A stretch of 64,000 bases of DNA from Pseudomonadota bacterium (GTDB taxonomy: Bacteria > Pseudomonadota > Gammaproteobacteria > Steroidobacterales > Steroidobacteraceae): the NCBI GenBank assembly GCA_023391815.1, contig JAEWAF010000086.1, positions 124,001 through 188,000 on the forward strand. The letters run 5' to 3'. How positions within the stretch are numbered: the first letter of the stretch is position 1; every line of letters starts with the position of its first letter. Of this stretch, positions 1 through 8,551 are shown one piece after another. The position numbers were made by a program, and so were the translations under genes. The notes below the pieces were generated by a model. The model made no database searches and was not told where the DNA came from. It saw only the letters and a program-made list of their open reading frames with translations.

Positions 1-1503
1 CACTACGTCGCCTACGGCAGCAACGACTTCCTGGGCGCCGGCGCGATGTCGGTCATCAGTGGCTGGATTCTGTTTTTCTACACGACCTTCTGTGGTCTCA
101 CCGCCGTGCAAGCCGCCGCGATCTTCGCGATCGCGCGGCTGTTCGATGCTGTCGCGAGTCCGCTGATCGGCTACATCTCGGATCATTTCCATCGCACGGC
201 CCTCGGCCGGCGTTTCGGCCGGCGGCGTTTTTTCGTTTTACTCGCCGTGCCGCTGTTGCCCAGCTTTGCGCTGATGTGGATCGACGGCATGAGCTTCTGG
301 TACTACCTCGTGACTTACGTCTTCTTCGAGGTCGTGTATGCGATGGAGCTGATTCCATACGAGACACTGGCCGCGGAGATGTCGCCGGACTACCGGATCA
401 AGGCGAAGTTCGCCGGTGCTCGCATCCTGTGTGGTCAGATCGCCGCCATTCTGGCGGGCGTGCTGCCGGGGCGGATCATCGAAGCGTTCGGCAAGAGCTC
501 GGCCGACACTTTCTTCTATTTGGGCGTGATCTTCTCGGTGATCTTCATGCTGGTCGCGCTGGCCGTGTTCACGTTCACTTGGGAACGGCCGCGCGAGGAG
601 ATCGAGAGCATCGCGGTCGAGCACGGCGAGTCATCGCCATTACGACGCCTCACGCAGTTGTATTCAGACTTGATCGCGACGCTGCGCATCCGTGCCTTCC
701 GACTGCACCTCGGCATGTACCTCGGCGGTTACATCAGCCAGGACATCTTCAACGCCGTGTTCACGTACTTCATCGTGTTCGCGATCGGTGGCAGCGTCGT
801 GATCGCATCCAATCTGATGGGCACGATGGCGCTCGCGCAGTTGCTCGCCGTCGCTGCGTTCATTCCGATGTGCCTGCGCCTGCATCCGGCACCGTCGTAT
901 CGGATCGCCGTGAGCTTGTACGCCACTGCGGTGTTGGGATTCGTGGTCGTCTACCAAATGCACCCTGTGCCCACGTGGTGGATCTATGCGCCCGTTCTGC
1001 TCGCGGGGCTGGGGCGCGGCGGGCTCAACTACATTCCCTGGAACACGTATAACTACATGGCCGACGTCGACGAGATCGTCACCGGCCGTCGTCGCGAAGG
1101 CGCGTTCGCGGGTGTCATGACGTTCATTCGCAAGACCTCGCAGGCTGCAGCCGTCATGGGCGTCGGCTTCGTGCTGCAAGCTGGCGGCTTCATTTCCGGC
1201 AACACCTCTCAGTCGCCGGAGGCCGTGCAAACCATCGTGCTCATGCTCGCGTTGGGCACGCTGACGCTGCTCGCCTTCGGCTGGATCGTGTCTCTGCGCT
1301 TCCATCTCGACCGCGATACGCACGCGGTCCTCATGCGGGAGATTGCGCGCTTCAAGGAGCAACCCGACCCCGCACCCGACGCGGAGAGTCGGCGCATCGT
1401 CGAGGACCTCACGGGCTGGCGCTACGAAGAACTGTGGGGCAGACAGCGTGGCCGCGATGGCCACCCGGCCGCCGCGGCCACGTTGACTCTCCCGCCGACT
1501 TGA
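1..1503 (+). CDS. GPH-family sugar:cation symporter (MFS), 5' truncated
   Basis: Integral inner-membrane symporter of the glycoside-pentoside-hexuronide (MelB-like) family. The frame is open from base 1, and the residues before the first internal Met (HYVAYGSNDF) match the usual N-terminal start of TM1 in this family, so the true start lies left of the window; the ATG at 46 is not the start. About 500 residues are visible, with a dozen hydrophobic stretches. The family loop is present near the start: RLFDAVASPLIGYISD, followed by the basic RRFGRRR segment. The C-terminal 60 residues are hydrophilic. Substrate cannot be read from sequence; a sugar or glycoside is the family expectation. The next features are tRNA genes on the same strand. 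Confidence 0.85.
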   Translation, partial: HYVAYGSNDFLGAGAMSVISGWILFFYTTFCGLTAVQAAAIFAIARLFDAVASPLIGYISDHFHRTALGRRFGRRRFFVLLAVPLLPSFALMWIDGMSFWYYLVTYVFFEVVYAMELIPYETLAAEMSPDYRIKAKFAGARILCGQIAAILAGVLPGRIIEAFGKSSADTFFYLGVIFSVIFMLVALAVFTFTWERPREEIESIAVEHGESSPLRRLTQLYSDLIATLRIRAFRLHLGMYLGGYISQDIFNAVFTYFIVFAIGGSVVIASNLMGTMALAQLLAVAAFIPMCLRLHPAPSYRIAVSLYATAVLGFVVVYQMHPVPTWWIYAPVLLAGLGRGGLNYIPWNTYNYMADVDEIVTGRRREGAFAGVMTFIRKTSQAAAVMGVGFVLQAGGFISGNTSQSPEAVQTIVLMLALGTLTLLAFGWIVSLRFHLDRDTHAVLMREIARFKEQPDPAPDAESRRIVEDLTGWRYEELWGRQRGRDGHPAAAATLTLPPT

Positions 1504-1553
1504 GCGTTACGACGACGAATCGAAAGAAAGTTGTGCTAAGTGCACGGACCGCC

Positions 1554-1581
1554 TTGACAGTTGGCGGCTCGACCCTAGAAT
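1554..1581 (+). promoter_or_regulatory. sigma70 promoter of the tRNA-Gly/tRNA-Cys unit
   Basis: A perfect -35 hexamer TTGACA (1554-1559) is separated by 16 bases from TAGAAT (1576-1581), with one mismatch to the -10 consensus. The start point should fall near 1588, about 30 bases before the mature tRNA-Gly. The segment after the -10 (GCGGCC) is GC-rich, like discriminators of stringently controlled stable-RNA promoters; that regulatory reading is inference. Confidence 0.8.
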
Positions 1582-1618
1582 AGCGGCCTCTTCCGGGAGC
1601 ACTGCTTCCGGGCGCGAC

Positions 1619-1694
1619 GCGGGAATAGCTCAGTTGGTAGAGCGTAACCTTGCCAAGGTTAAGGTCGCGAGTTCGAGCCTCGTTTCCCGCTCCA
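1619..1694 (+). tRNA. tRNA-Gly (GCC anticodon)
   Basis: A 76-base cloverleaf with CCA encoded in the gene. The acceptor stem GCGGGAA pairs with TTCCCGC; the anticodon arm AACCTTGCCAAGGTT presents GCC at 1652-1654; the T arm contains the GTTCGAGCC loop region. It shares a promoter with tRNA-Cys about 90 bases downstream, as in the glyW-cysT pair of enterobacteria. Confidence 0.96.
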
Positions 1695-1785
1695 ATTTCT
1701 TCAGTATCGCCAGCAACTTAGAACGTCCATAAGGTTCGGCGGTACCGGCGGGAGCTGGGGTTTCACCACTCCTACCCACTCCTAC

Positions 1786-1859
1786 GGCTCGGTAGCAAAG
1801 TGGTTATGCAGCGGCCTGCAAAGCCGTCTACGCCGGTTCGATTCCGGCCCGAGCCTCCA
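1786..1859 (+). tRNA. tRNA-Cys (GCA anticodon)
   Basis: A 74-base cloverleaf ending in an encoded CCA. The acceptor stem GGCTCGG pairs with CCGAGCC; the anticodon GCA lies at 1818-1820; the D arm (TAGCAAAGTGGTTATGCA) closely resembles enterobacterial tRNA-Cys. It is probably cotranscribed with the upstream tRNA-Gly. It runs towards pgsA, which is on the other strand, unlike the same-strand pgsA-glyW-cysT order of E. coli. Confidence 0.96.
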
Positions 1860-1881
1860 GTCCATTCCATCCCGATTGCGC

Positions 1882-1895
1882 CGACCGAGCGGTCG
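1882..1895. terminator. Short hairpin between convergent tRNA-Cys and pgsA
   Basis: CGACC-GAGC-GGTCG forms a 5-bp stem with a 4-base loop, followed on the plus strand by TTCC only. It sits between two converging transcription units and may end either one, but it lacks a U tract and is weak. Confidence 0.3.
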
Positions 1896-1906
1896 TTCCG
1901 CCCGCG

Positions 1907-2503
1907 TTACCTGGAGCTGGTCCGCATCAGATCCGGCCAGGCGGCTCGTAGGTAAACCACCATCGACCACAGCGTGAGCGCGGCGGCCGCCACCAGACAA
2001 TAGAAGCCCAGCTCGAACGCCGGGATGAACCAGACATCCTCGCGAAACAGCATCATCGACAGTCCGGTCATCTGGAAAATCGTCTTGATCTTACCGATCG
2101 AGGACACTGCGACCTTGCCCCGCGCGCCGACTTCCGCCATCCACTCGCGAAGCGCGGAGATGGTGATCTCGCGACCGACGATCACCGCGGCCGTCAGCGT
2201 GATCAACGTGTGCGGATCGAACTTGATGAACTCCAGCATCGGCGGGTCGTAGCTGACCAGCAGGATCAACGCGACCGCCACCATCAGCTTGTCCGCGACC
2301 GGATCGAGGAACGCGCCGAGCGCCGACATCTGACCGAGCTTCCGCGCCAGATAGCCGTCGAGCGAATCGGTGACGGCGGCAAGAATGAAGATCCAGCCCG
2401 TAGCCGCCTTGGCCCAATGCTCGGGCATATAGAAGAGCACGACCACCAGCGGGATCATGATGATCCGCGCCACGGTCAGGATATTCGCGATGGGAAAAGT
2501 CAC
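1907..2503 (-). CDS. pgsA: CDP-diacylglycerol--glycerol-3-phosphate 3-phosphatidyltransferase
   Basis: Inner-membrane enzyme that condenses CDP-diacylglycerol with glycerol-3-phosphate to phosphatidylglycerophosphate, the committed step to phosphatidylglycerol and cardiolipin. The CDP-alcohol phosphatidyltransferase signature is intact: D-S-L-D-G-Y-L-A-R followed by G-A-F-L-D-P-V-A-D-K. At 198 residues it is slightly longer than E. coli PgsA, and REITISALREWMAE and VAVSSIGKIKT match E. coli segments closely. The open frame extends into uvrC, but homology begins at the GTG at 2503 (TFPIANILTVARI), 22 bases after the uvrC stop, so that start is used. No strong Shine-Dalgarno is visible; coupling to uvrC translation is likely. 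Confidence 0.93.
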   Translation of the reverse strand: MTFPIANILTVARIIMIPLVVVLFYMPEHWAKAATGWIFILAAVTDSLDGYLARKLGQMSALGAFLDPVADKLMVAVALILLVSYDPPMLEFIKFDPHTLITLTAAVIVGREITISALREWMAEVGARGKVAVSSIGKIKTIFQMTGLSMMLFREDVWFIPAFELGFYCLVAAAALTLWSMVVYLRAAWPDLMRTSSR

Positions 2504-2525
2504 TGGGACGAATTGTAAGGACTTT

Positions 2526-4349
2526 TCAGCCGTTCGCGTGCAATGAGTCATAGATAGATTGCGCCAGTTTGCGACTGATGCCATGCACTTTGGCTAAATC
2601 GTCGATTCCCGCACGAGTTACCCCTTGAAGACCCCCGAACTGGCGCAGCAGTTCCCGCCGTTTACGCGGCCCGAGCCCCGGCACCGTCTCCAAGACGGAC
2701 TGGGTCCGCGCCTTGCCCCGGCGCGCCCGGTGTCCGGTGATGGCGAATCGATGCGCCTCGTCGCGCACCCGCTGGATCAAATGCAGCGCCGGTGAATCCG
2801 GCGGCAGCACCGTCGGCAACTCGTGCCCCGGCAGGAACAACCGCTCCTGTCCCGGTCTGCGATCGGCCCCTTTTGCCACACCGGCGATCAACACATTATC
2901 AATCTCGAGCTGTTGGAGCACTTCAGTGGCCTGGGCAAGCTGCCCCGGACCGCCATCGATCAATAGCACGTCGGGCGTGGGCGCCTCGCCTTTTTTGATA
3001 CGCGCATACCTTCGCGACAACGCCTGGCGCATGGCGCCGTAGTCGTCGCCACCCGCGATCCCTTCGATGTTGAAGCGGCGGTAATCGCTCTTGATCGGCC
3101 CCTCGGGACCGAACACGACGCACGAAGCCACGGTGCGCTCGCCCATGGTGTGGCTGATGTCGAAGCACTCGATGCGCGCTGGCGGGTTCGGCAGATTGAA
3201 CACCTCTTGCATCGCTTGCAGTTGTTCGATACTCGTCGCCTCGGTCGCCCGACGCATCTTCACGCCCAACTCAGCATTCGTGCGTGCCATCTCCAGCCAA
3301 CGCGCGCGCACGCCACGAACGTTCGGCCGGATGCGCACGGTGCGTTGCATGCGCTCGCTCAGCGCCTGCTCGAGCGTGTCGGCGTCTTCGATCTGCTCGT
3401 TGATCAGGATCTCCCCCGGCGCCTCGCGGCCGAGGTAGTACTGAGCGAGGAATCCGGAGAGCAACTCGCCCGCTTCGGCGATACCCGGCTTCGGAAAGAA
3501 GTTGCTGCTGCCAAGGTTGCGCCCGCCTCGCACGAACACGATGGACACGCAGTGATCGCTGCCATGAGACACGAGCGCGACGGCGTCGATGTCTTCGGTG
3601 GCGTTGCGCGTCACCGACTGAGTCGAGTGGATGGCCTTGATGCCGTTGATCTGATCGCGCAGACGCGCGGCCTTCTCGAACTCCAGCGCCTGCGACGCCT
3701 CCTCCATCCGCTGAGCCAGATCGTCGATCAGCTCCGCGCCCTTGCCTTCCAGCACCTTGATCGCGTCGTTCACGTCCTGCCGATACTCCTCCGGCGAAAT
3801 CAGCCGCACACACGGCCCCGAGCAGCGCTTGATCTGGTGCTGCAGGCAGGGCCGCGATCGATTGGCGAAGAACGAGTCGCTGCACGGCCGGAGCAGGAAC
3901 AACTTCTGCAGGAGCAGGATGGTTTCGCGCGTGGCGCGCGCGTTGGGATACGGGCCGAAGAAGCGACCGGGCAGCTTGCGACTGCCTCGATAGAAGCTGA
4001 TTCGCGGGTACTCGTCTTCAGTCGTGACGTAGAGATAGGGAAAGCTCTTGTCGTCGCGCAGAGTGACGTTGAAACGCGGCCGATGCCGCTTGATCAAGTT
4101 GTACTCGAGCAGCAGCGCCTCGGTCTCCGAGGCCGTGACCGTCACTTCGACATTGGCCACCTGCGAGACCATCGCCATGGTCTTCGCCGCCTGCGCCTTG
4201 CCGACAAAGTACGTCGTCAGCCGATTCTTGAGATTGCGCGCCTTACCGACATACAGCACCTCGCCATCGGCCCCTATCATGCGATAGACACCCGGGCGTT
4301 GGCTGACGTTGGCCAGGAACAGCTTGGAATCGAAGGTGGCGGCGGACAT
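2526..4349 (-). CDS. uvrC: UvrABC excinuclease subunit C
   Basis: Nuclease subunit of nucleotide excision repair; it makes the 3' and 5' incisions beside a lesion in the UvrB-DNA complex. At 607 residues the protein is of normal length. In order it has the GIY-YIG nuclease (GVYRMIGADGEVLYVGKARN, about residues 18-37), the four-Cys region around 156-180, a UVR domain (about 202-237) that binds UvrB, the RNase H-like 5' nuclease domain (IECFDISHTMGE, DVLLIDGGPGQ) and two helix-hairpin-helix motifs at the C-terminus (VPGLGPRKRRELL, VHGISRKLAQSI). It is followed by pgsA 22 bases downstream, a conserved gammaproteobacterial pair. Confidence 0.97.
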   Translation of the reverse strand: MSAATFDSKLFLANVSQRPGVYRMIGADGEVLYVGKARNLKNRLTTYFVGKAQAAKTMAMVSQVANVEVTVTASETEALLLEYNLIKRHRPRFNVTLRDDKSFPYLYVTTEDEYPRISFYRGSRKLPGRFFGPYPNARATRETILLLQKLFLLRPCSDSFFANRSRPCLQHQIKRCSGPCVRLISPEEYRQDVNDAIKVLEGKGAELIDDLAQRMEEASQALEFEKAARLRDQINGIKAIHSTQSVTRNATEDIDAVALVSHGSDHCVSIVFVRGGRNLGSSNFFPKPGIAEAGELLSGFLAQYYLGREAPGEILINEQIEDADTLEQALSERMQRTVRIRPNVRGVRARWLEMARTNAELGVKMRRATEATSIEQLQAMQEVFNLPNPPARIECFDISHTMGERTVASCVVFGPEGPIKSDYRRFNIEGIAGGDDYGAMRQALSRRYARIKKGEAPTPDVLLIDGGPGQLAQATEVLQQLEIDNVLIAGVAKGADRRPGQERLFLPGHELPTVLPPDSPALHLIQRVRDEAHRFAITGHRARRGKARTQSVLETVPGLGPRKRRELLRQFGGLQGVTRAGIDDLAKVHGISRKLAQSIYDSLHANG

Positions 4350-4609
4350 GGCCGCATTTTAGGGCATGAAGCCGGTCAGTGCTGGTCAGGCATTTCAGTG
4401 GGCCTGCGCCTGCTGGGGGCGCAGGGTCGAATCCCTTCTTCGAGATCAGTCCCCGGAAGGCTACTGAGCGCTCTGGAGTGCGGACGGTGCTCACGACATC
4501 CTTGAGGCGGCACCTGTTAGCCCTGAGAAATGCTCAAGGACAGCATCCGCGGCGAGGCGTTCTCGCATCGCCTGCCCTGCGTGACGGCGCGAGTTGCTGA
4601 CAGCCGTGG
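4350..4609. other. Intergenic region with an 8-bp hairpin (4403-4425)
   Basis: No gene is supported here. CCTGCGCC (4403-4410) pairs perfectly with GGCGCAGG (4418-4425) around a 7-base loop. Directly after it, AGGGTCGAATCCCT resembles a tRNA T arm with one loop base missing, but no acceptor or anticodon arm can be built, so it may be a decayed tRNA end. The uvrC promoter should lie in this interval on the minus strand. Confidence 0.4.
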
Positions 4610-6142
4610 CTAGCGCTTCGCGGCAAGCTCTGCCCGATCGATGACCTGGCCGCGAATCACGATCTTTACGATATCGTCATACGCCTGCACCGTTTGCGTG
4701 GGATCGGTGCGAAGTAGGATCAAGTTGGCGCGCTTGCCCGGTTCCACGCTGCCGATCTCATCTCCGAGGCCCAGTGCCCTCGCGTTGGCAAGCGTCGCTG
4801 CCATGAACACCTGATGCGGCGTCAAGCCGGCTGCGACCAGCCTGCGCATTTCCAACCAACCGTTCAATCCCGGCGGATTGGAATAGCCGGGTAAGCTCGG
4901 CGTGTCGCTGCCGAAAAGGAAGCGAGCATTGCGGCTGGCGAGATAGCGCGTGATGTTGTCGTTGCGCGCGATGAATCCAGAGAGAAAGGCGCGCATGGCA
5001 TTGCGTTGAGCGACAGCATCACCCGAATCGGCGATCGACTTTGGCAGTAGCGCCTGCGACAGAATCTCGCGAAACCACTGCCCTTCGGAAGATTTGTGCC
5101 AGTCGATGAGGCTGGCAGGCAGCACGCGTGCCAGCATCGGATCGGAGAGATACGCCGGCTCGAACATATCACGCTCGCCGTAAAGCACTTGAAGCGTCGG
5201 TTGATAGCCCACCCCTGTCTCGATCACGCCATCCAGGATCTTCTGCACATCCAGCGTCAGCTGCGACACGGTTTCAGGCTCTGCATTCCAGTGCCACATG
5301 CCATGCGCGATGATATCGACACCGGCTGCAAGGGCGAATGCCTGCGCCTCAGAACTATTGGCATGCAGGAACACGGGCATCCCGGCCGTGTGAGCCGCCC
5401 TGACCAGGGCGCTCGCCGTATCCAGACGAGGCACAGGCAGGTTCCGCTCTGGGCCAAAGCCGCGCTCGAAGAAGCTCTTGACGCAGAACATGCCGTCCGA
5501 CTTCATGCGTGCGACCACTGCTTCCGGCGTATGAGCGGCGGCATCGATGCCGGCGGGTGCGGTCGATTCGTCTCCTCGTTGAATGAGCATGTAAGGAAAC
5601 GGCTCGTAACGCTGCGGTTTTGGCGCCCAGTGCATTGGGTAGCCATCTACCACAGGGGCGGCGCCGCAGAAATAGACGTCCGGGTGAGCGTTATAGCCCT
5701 GCCACTGTGCGGCCTGTGCGGGCGTCGAAACGAGGTCTACGAGCGTGGTGAATCCGAAATAGAGATAGCTTCGCGGAATCTGCTCGCGCGCTGCGCGTGC
5801 AAGATCCGGGTGTGCCCGCTCTTGAGCCGTCGTCATGCCGGAAATCTCTCCAACATGCACGTGCGTATCGATCAACCCGGGAGCGAGATACAACCCGCGC
5901 CCATCGATGACCTGCCATGCAGTTCCTGACCGGCCCGCTGCGCCCGACTCCGAATGACGCGATATCGAGACGATTCGATCGCCTCGAACATGCACGGTCG
6001 CATCTGTCATCGGGCTCGAACGCTCCGGCGAGACGAGCGTGACCTGCTCGATCCAGATATCCTGCGCCGCTGCCGAAGTGCAGTGAGCACCCAGCGCGAC
6101 CATACACTGGACGATGGATCCGAGGCGCAGCCATTTGTTCAT
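4610..6142 (-). CDS. Exported metal-dependent amidohydrolase
   Basis: A 510-residue amidohydrolase-superfamily enzyme (TIM barrel, imidazolonepropionase / dipeptidase-like group) with a signal peptide ending around CTSAAAQ, so it acts in the periplasm. Metal-site motifs are in order: D-T-H-V-H-V-G (about 93-99), a Lys in MFCVKSFFERGFG, His in VFLHANSSEA, His in DIIAHGMWHW and the final Asp in FLFGSDTPSLPG. The C-terminal small beta domain ends with GSVEPGKRANLILL. The natural substrate (dipeptide, cyclic amide or xenobiotic) cannot be read. It stands alone on the minus strand; upstream is a dispersed repeat copy. Confidence 0.85.
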   Translation of the reverse strand: MNKWLRLGSIVQCMVALGAHCTSAAAQDIWIEQVTLVSPERSSPMTDATVHVRGDRIVSISRHSESGAAGRSGTAWQVIDGRGLYLAPGLIDTHVHVGEISGMTTAQERAHPDLARAAREQIPRSYLYFGFTTLVDLVSTPAQAAQWQGYNAHPDVYFCGAAPVVDGYPMHWAPKPQRYEPFPYMLIQRGDESTAPAGIDAAAHTPEAVVARMKSDGMFCVKSFFERGFGPERNLPVPRLDTASALVRAAHTAGMPVFLHANSSEAQAFALAAGVDIIAHGMWHWNAEPETVSQLTLDVQKILDGVIETGVGYQPTLQVLYGERDMFEPAYLSDPMLARVLPASLIDWHKSSEGQWFREILSQALLPKSIADSGDAVAQRNAMRAFLSGFIARNDNITRYLASRNARFLFGSDTPSLPGYSNPPGLNGWLEMRRLVAAGLTPHQVFMAATLANARALGLGDEIGSVEPGKRANLILLRTDPTQTVQAYDDIVKIVIRGQVIDRAELAAKR

Positions 6143-6233
6143 TGTCGTTCCTTCCTTTGGTTCCTCGCCACTTGCGACGCTGCGCGGAGGCGAAAGGTTG
6201 CAGCTGACTCGACCAACAGATGCGGCTGGCTCA

Positions 6234-6300
6234 TCTCACGCGCACATGCATGCGAACCGCAGGAACATGACAAATCCCATCGGCGGAACTACTGGCATCC
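6234..6300 (+). repeat. Dispersed repeat, copy E (short subfamily)
   Basis: Contains GCAGGAACATGACAAATCCC and a following GGCGGAACTACTGG segment, matching the copies at 9830 and 10253 with few differences. It lies in the 297-base gap between the amidohydrolase and the Sel1-repeat gene; nothing else is recognised in that gap. Confidence 0.6.
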
Positions 6301-6439
6301 ACTGATTGGCTACTGAGCGCCAACTTGGACGAATGTTCGGCGGGCTTCGAGCCTTCTGGATACTCGCCGCAATACTGCTCGGGTAGACTGCACAGCTGCC
6401 AGGGACGACTGACTCATTGCTCGGATAGAAGAAGCCGCA

Positions 6440-7219
6440 ATGGCAACGCGCACGAAAAAGATCGACTGGAACCGAGAATTGGCCAGACTCCGGCGCGGCG
6501 TAGCCGCTGGAGATGTCGCTTCGATCAGAGATCTGGGCCTCAACTTGTCGGACGGCATTCAGGACCGAGACGGTCGCTGCATCGTGCGTCGAAATCCGGC
6601 CTACTCGGTCCGCCTGTTTCGTCGTGCAGCTGAAAGCGGTGATTCCTCAGCGGCCGGTGCGCTCGGCTACGCATATGACGTTGGCCAGGGCATCCGGCGC
6701 AACAAAGCTCTTGCGCTGAAGTGGTATCACCGCGCTTTTCGAATCGGCGATGGTGGCTTCTGGGCAAGCAGTATCGCCATGGTCTATCGGGACCGGGGTA
6801 ACCTTAGACGCGCCCACCAGTGGACTCTACGGGCCACGAACATGGGGGATGGCGACGCCGCTGTAACAGCAGGATATGGCTATCTATACGGGATTGGCGT
6901 ACGCAGAGATCTGGCTTCCGCTCGCCGCATGTTTCGCCGTGCCATACGAGGCGACACTTCGGCGTACGGCCGCGAAGAGGCTCTATATCAATTGGCCATC
7001 GCACACGTTGACAGCGGCCGTCTGAATCATGCGGTTCCGCTCCTGGAGCAGTCGAACAAGGACGGCGATTATCCGGAGGCGGAGTCGCTTCTGGCGCAGA
7101 TCAGAACGGCAACTGAGTTGACACCTTGTCGCTGCAGGCGTCACCTGTTCAAACATCTTCCTGGCCACGCGAACTGTCCCCAACATCCGTCGAAGCGCCG
7201 TTTGCGCCGCTCGAAGTGA
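6440..7219 (+). CDS. Sel1-like repeat protein
   Basis: A 259-residue soluble protein with at least four Sel1-type (TPR-like) helical repeats of about 36 residues, for example AAGALGYAYDVGQGIRRNKA, LALKWYHRAFRIGDG and YGYLYGIGVRRDLASARRMF. Such repeats act as protein-interaction scaffolds. No signal peptide or membrane segment is present, suggesting a cytoplasmic location. The protein is unusually Arg-rich. The last 45 residues (from TPCRCRRH) are not repeat-like and may be extended into remnant sequence. AGAAGAAG upstream of the ATG serves as ribosome binding site. A pseudogene fragment follows. No specific partner can be named. Confidence 0.75.
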   Translation: MATRTKKIDWNRELARLRRGVAAGDVASIRDLGLNLSDGIQDRDGRCIVRRNPAYSVRLFRRAAESGDSSAAGALGYAYDVGQGIRRNKALALKWYHRAFRIGDGGFWASSIAMVYRDRGNLRRAHQWTLRATNMGDGDAAVTAGYGYLYGIGVRRDLASARRMFRRAIRGDTSAYGREEALYQLAIAHVDSGRLNHAVPLLEQSNKDGDYPEAESLLAQIRTATELTPCRCRRHLFKHLPGHANCPQHPSKRRLRRSK

Positions 7220-7384
7220 AGGCTTGGATGCCGTGTTTCCGCTCTACTTCCCCATCACCTCACACGCATCCAACTAAGGGCCACCGAGCACTCATGAACA
7301 CTGCCCCGGAGCAGCAGCCTCGAGTCGACGCAGAGGTTGCGATGTTGCAACCCAGCCGAGGGTGGGCGCTGAGCCGGGCAACTG

Positions 7385-7623
7385 GGCCCCGCACTGCTGC
7401 CGCTCATCGTCAAGCTCGCGCATGCGGCCGGTTTGCGAGTGTCGTGCCACATCGAAACGGCGGCGGACTTCCATGACGCGCTGGTCGCGGCCGCCGATGA
7501 GATCAATCACATGCCATACCCCACGCCCGATGGCGACGATTGGACGAAGGTGACGAGCTCGAGAAGGCGGACGCGGCACTCGCGGCGCGCTCCGGCACCG
7601 TCGTGAAACCCGCGCGGCATTGA
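7385..7623 (+). pseudogene. Amidohydrolase remnant, frameshifted
   Basis: From 7394 one frame reads LLPLIVKLAHAAGLRVSCHI, followed by ETAADFHDALVAAADEINHMP, the strand holding the metal-binding His of exported amidohydrolases. After about 7535 the family-like continuation ELEKADAALAARSGTVV lies in a different frame, so a frameshift has occurred, and no N-terminal barrel half precedes it. It is not a duplicate of the intact amidohydrolase at 4610-6142, whose equivalent segment differs (HANSSEAQAFALAAGVDIIAH). It is therefore the decayed 3' part of another gene of the superfamily. Confidence 0.6.
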
Positions 7624-7636
7624 CCTCGACTCGGGC

Positions 7637-8314
7637 CTACCGCCCCTGCTTGATGCGCTCCGATACGTTGATCGAATTCCATTCCCAGGTTTTGCCCTCG
7701 TCCGTTGAGAAGGCCTGACTCCAGATCGGCCGCTGCGGATTGCGCACGTCCCACCGGAAGACGACGATGATGTTCTGACCCTTGTAGGTGTCACGGCCGA
7801 AAAAGTGGCCAACCTTGTTCGCGAAGGACCCCACGACCGGCGGGTCGAGCGCACCCGAGTTGCTGTCGGCCCAGTAGATGCTCCAAAGCTTCGTCTTGGT
7901 ATTGAACAATCGAAGCGCTACACCTTCGTAGGGGAGCTTGCCGCTCGCCATCTCGGTGTACTTGTCGATATTGCCCAGTCCGTTGAGTATCTGATGCATC
8001 TCTACTTTCGACTCGAACGCTGTCCATTCGTCGGAGTGGGTGAGGCGGGACTTCAGCTTGCGATTTCGCAACTTCCAGTTGCCGACGAGAAAGTCGAAGT
8101 CGTGTTCTGAGGAGGTCGCCGAGGCCTGAATAGCCAACGTACCCGCGCTGTCGAAGCGCAACTCCGGAATGGGAAGCGAGGTATCCGGGATCAGCTCACT
8201 GTCCGAACCGGGCGAAGAACCCGCGAGCGCGGGCACTGCTGCCAGGAACAACAACCCCAGAACCCACGAAGGCGCCGCTCGCACGTGACGAGCGTAGTAC
8301 ATGCTGCTGGTCAT
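7637..8314 (-). CDS. Exported protein of unknown function
   Basis: A 225-residue protein with an N-terminal signal peptide (WVLGLLFLAAVPALA). The body, from SEHDFDFLVGNWKLRNRKL, is the HDFD-xxxG-W type seen in uncharacterised secreted proteins that resemble a lipocalin-like beta barrel; no catalytic motif is visible. The start is the ATG at 8314, which has CGGAG nine bases upstream; the longer frame adds 11 residues without a better site. The downstream gene is convergent. Function unknown. Confidence 0.75.
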   Translation of the reverse strand: MTSSMYYARHVRAAPSWVLGLLFLAAVPALAGSSPGSDSELIPDTSLPIPELRFDSAGTLAIQASATSSEHDFDFLVGNWKLRNRKLKSRLTHSDEWTAFESKVEMHQILNGLGNIDKYTEMASGKLPYEGVALRLFNTKTKLWSIYWADSNSGALDPPVVGSFANKVGHFFGRDTYKGQNIIVVFRWDVRNPQRPIWSQAFSTDEGKTWEWNSINVSERIKQGR

Positions 8315-8551
8315 CGAGGATCTCCGTTCCACCGAAACTGATATCAATGCAACACGACTGCGTCGGCGATACCCGATACCGCAGCGACTAGTTTGACGCT
8401 GCGCAGTTGTACACCTGAAGAGCCGTCTAAAGGATAGCTCTGAGTCAACGGCTCTTCGCGCGGCGTCGAACGGACGACCTTCTGTGCTCCAGCGCGAGCC
8501 CGCAACTTCACGCTCCCGTGGCGGCCAGGTGGAATCTCCGACTCAATCCGT

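Noticed and set aside
4403..4440. tRNA-like T arm (AGGGTCGAATCCCT) after a long variable-arm-like hairpin
   Set aside because: No acceptor, D or anticodon arm can be folded around it and the T loop lacks a base; kept only as a possible decayed tRNA end.
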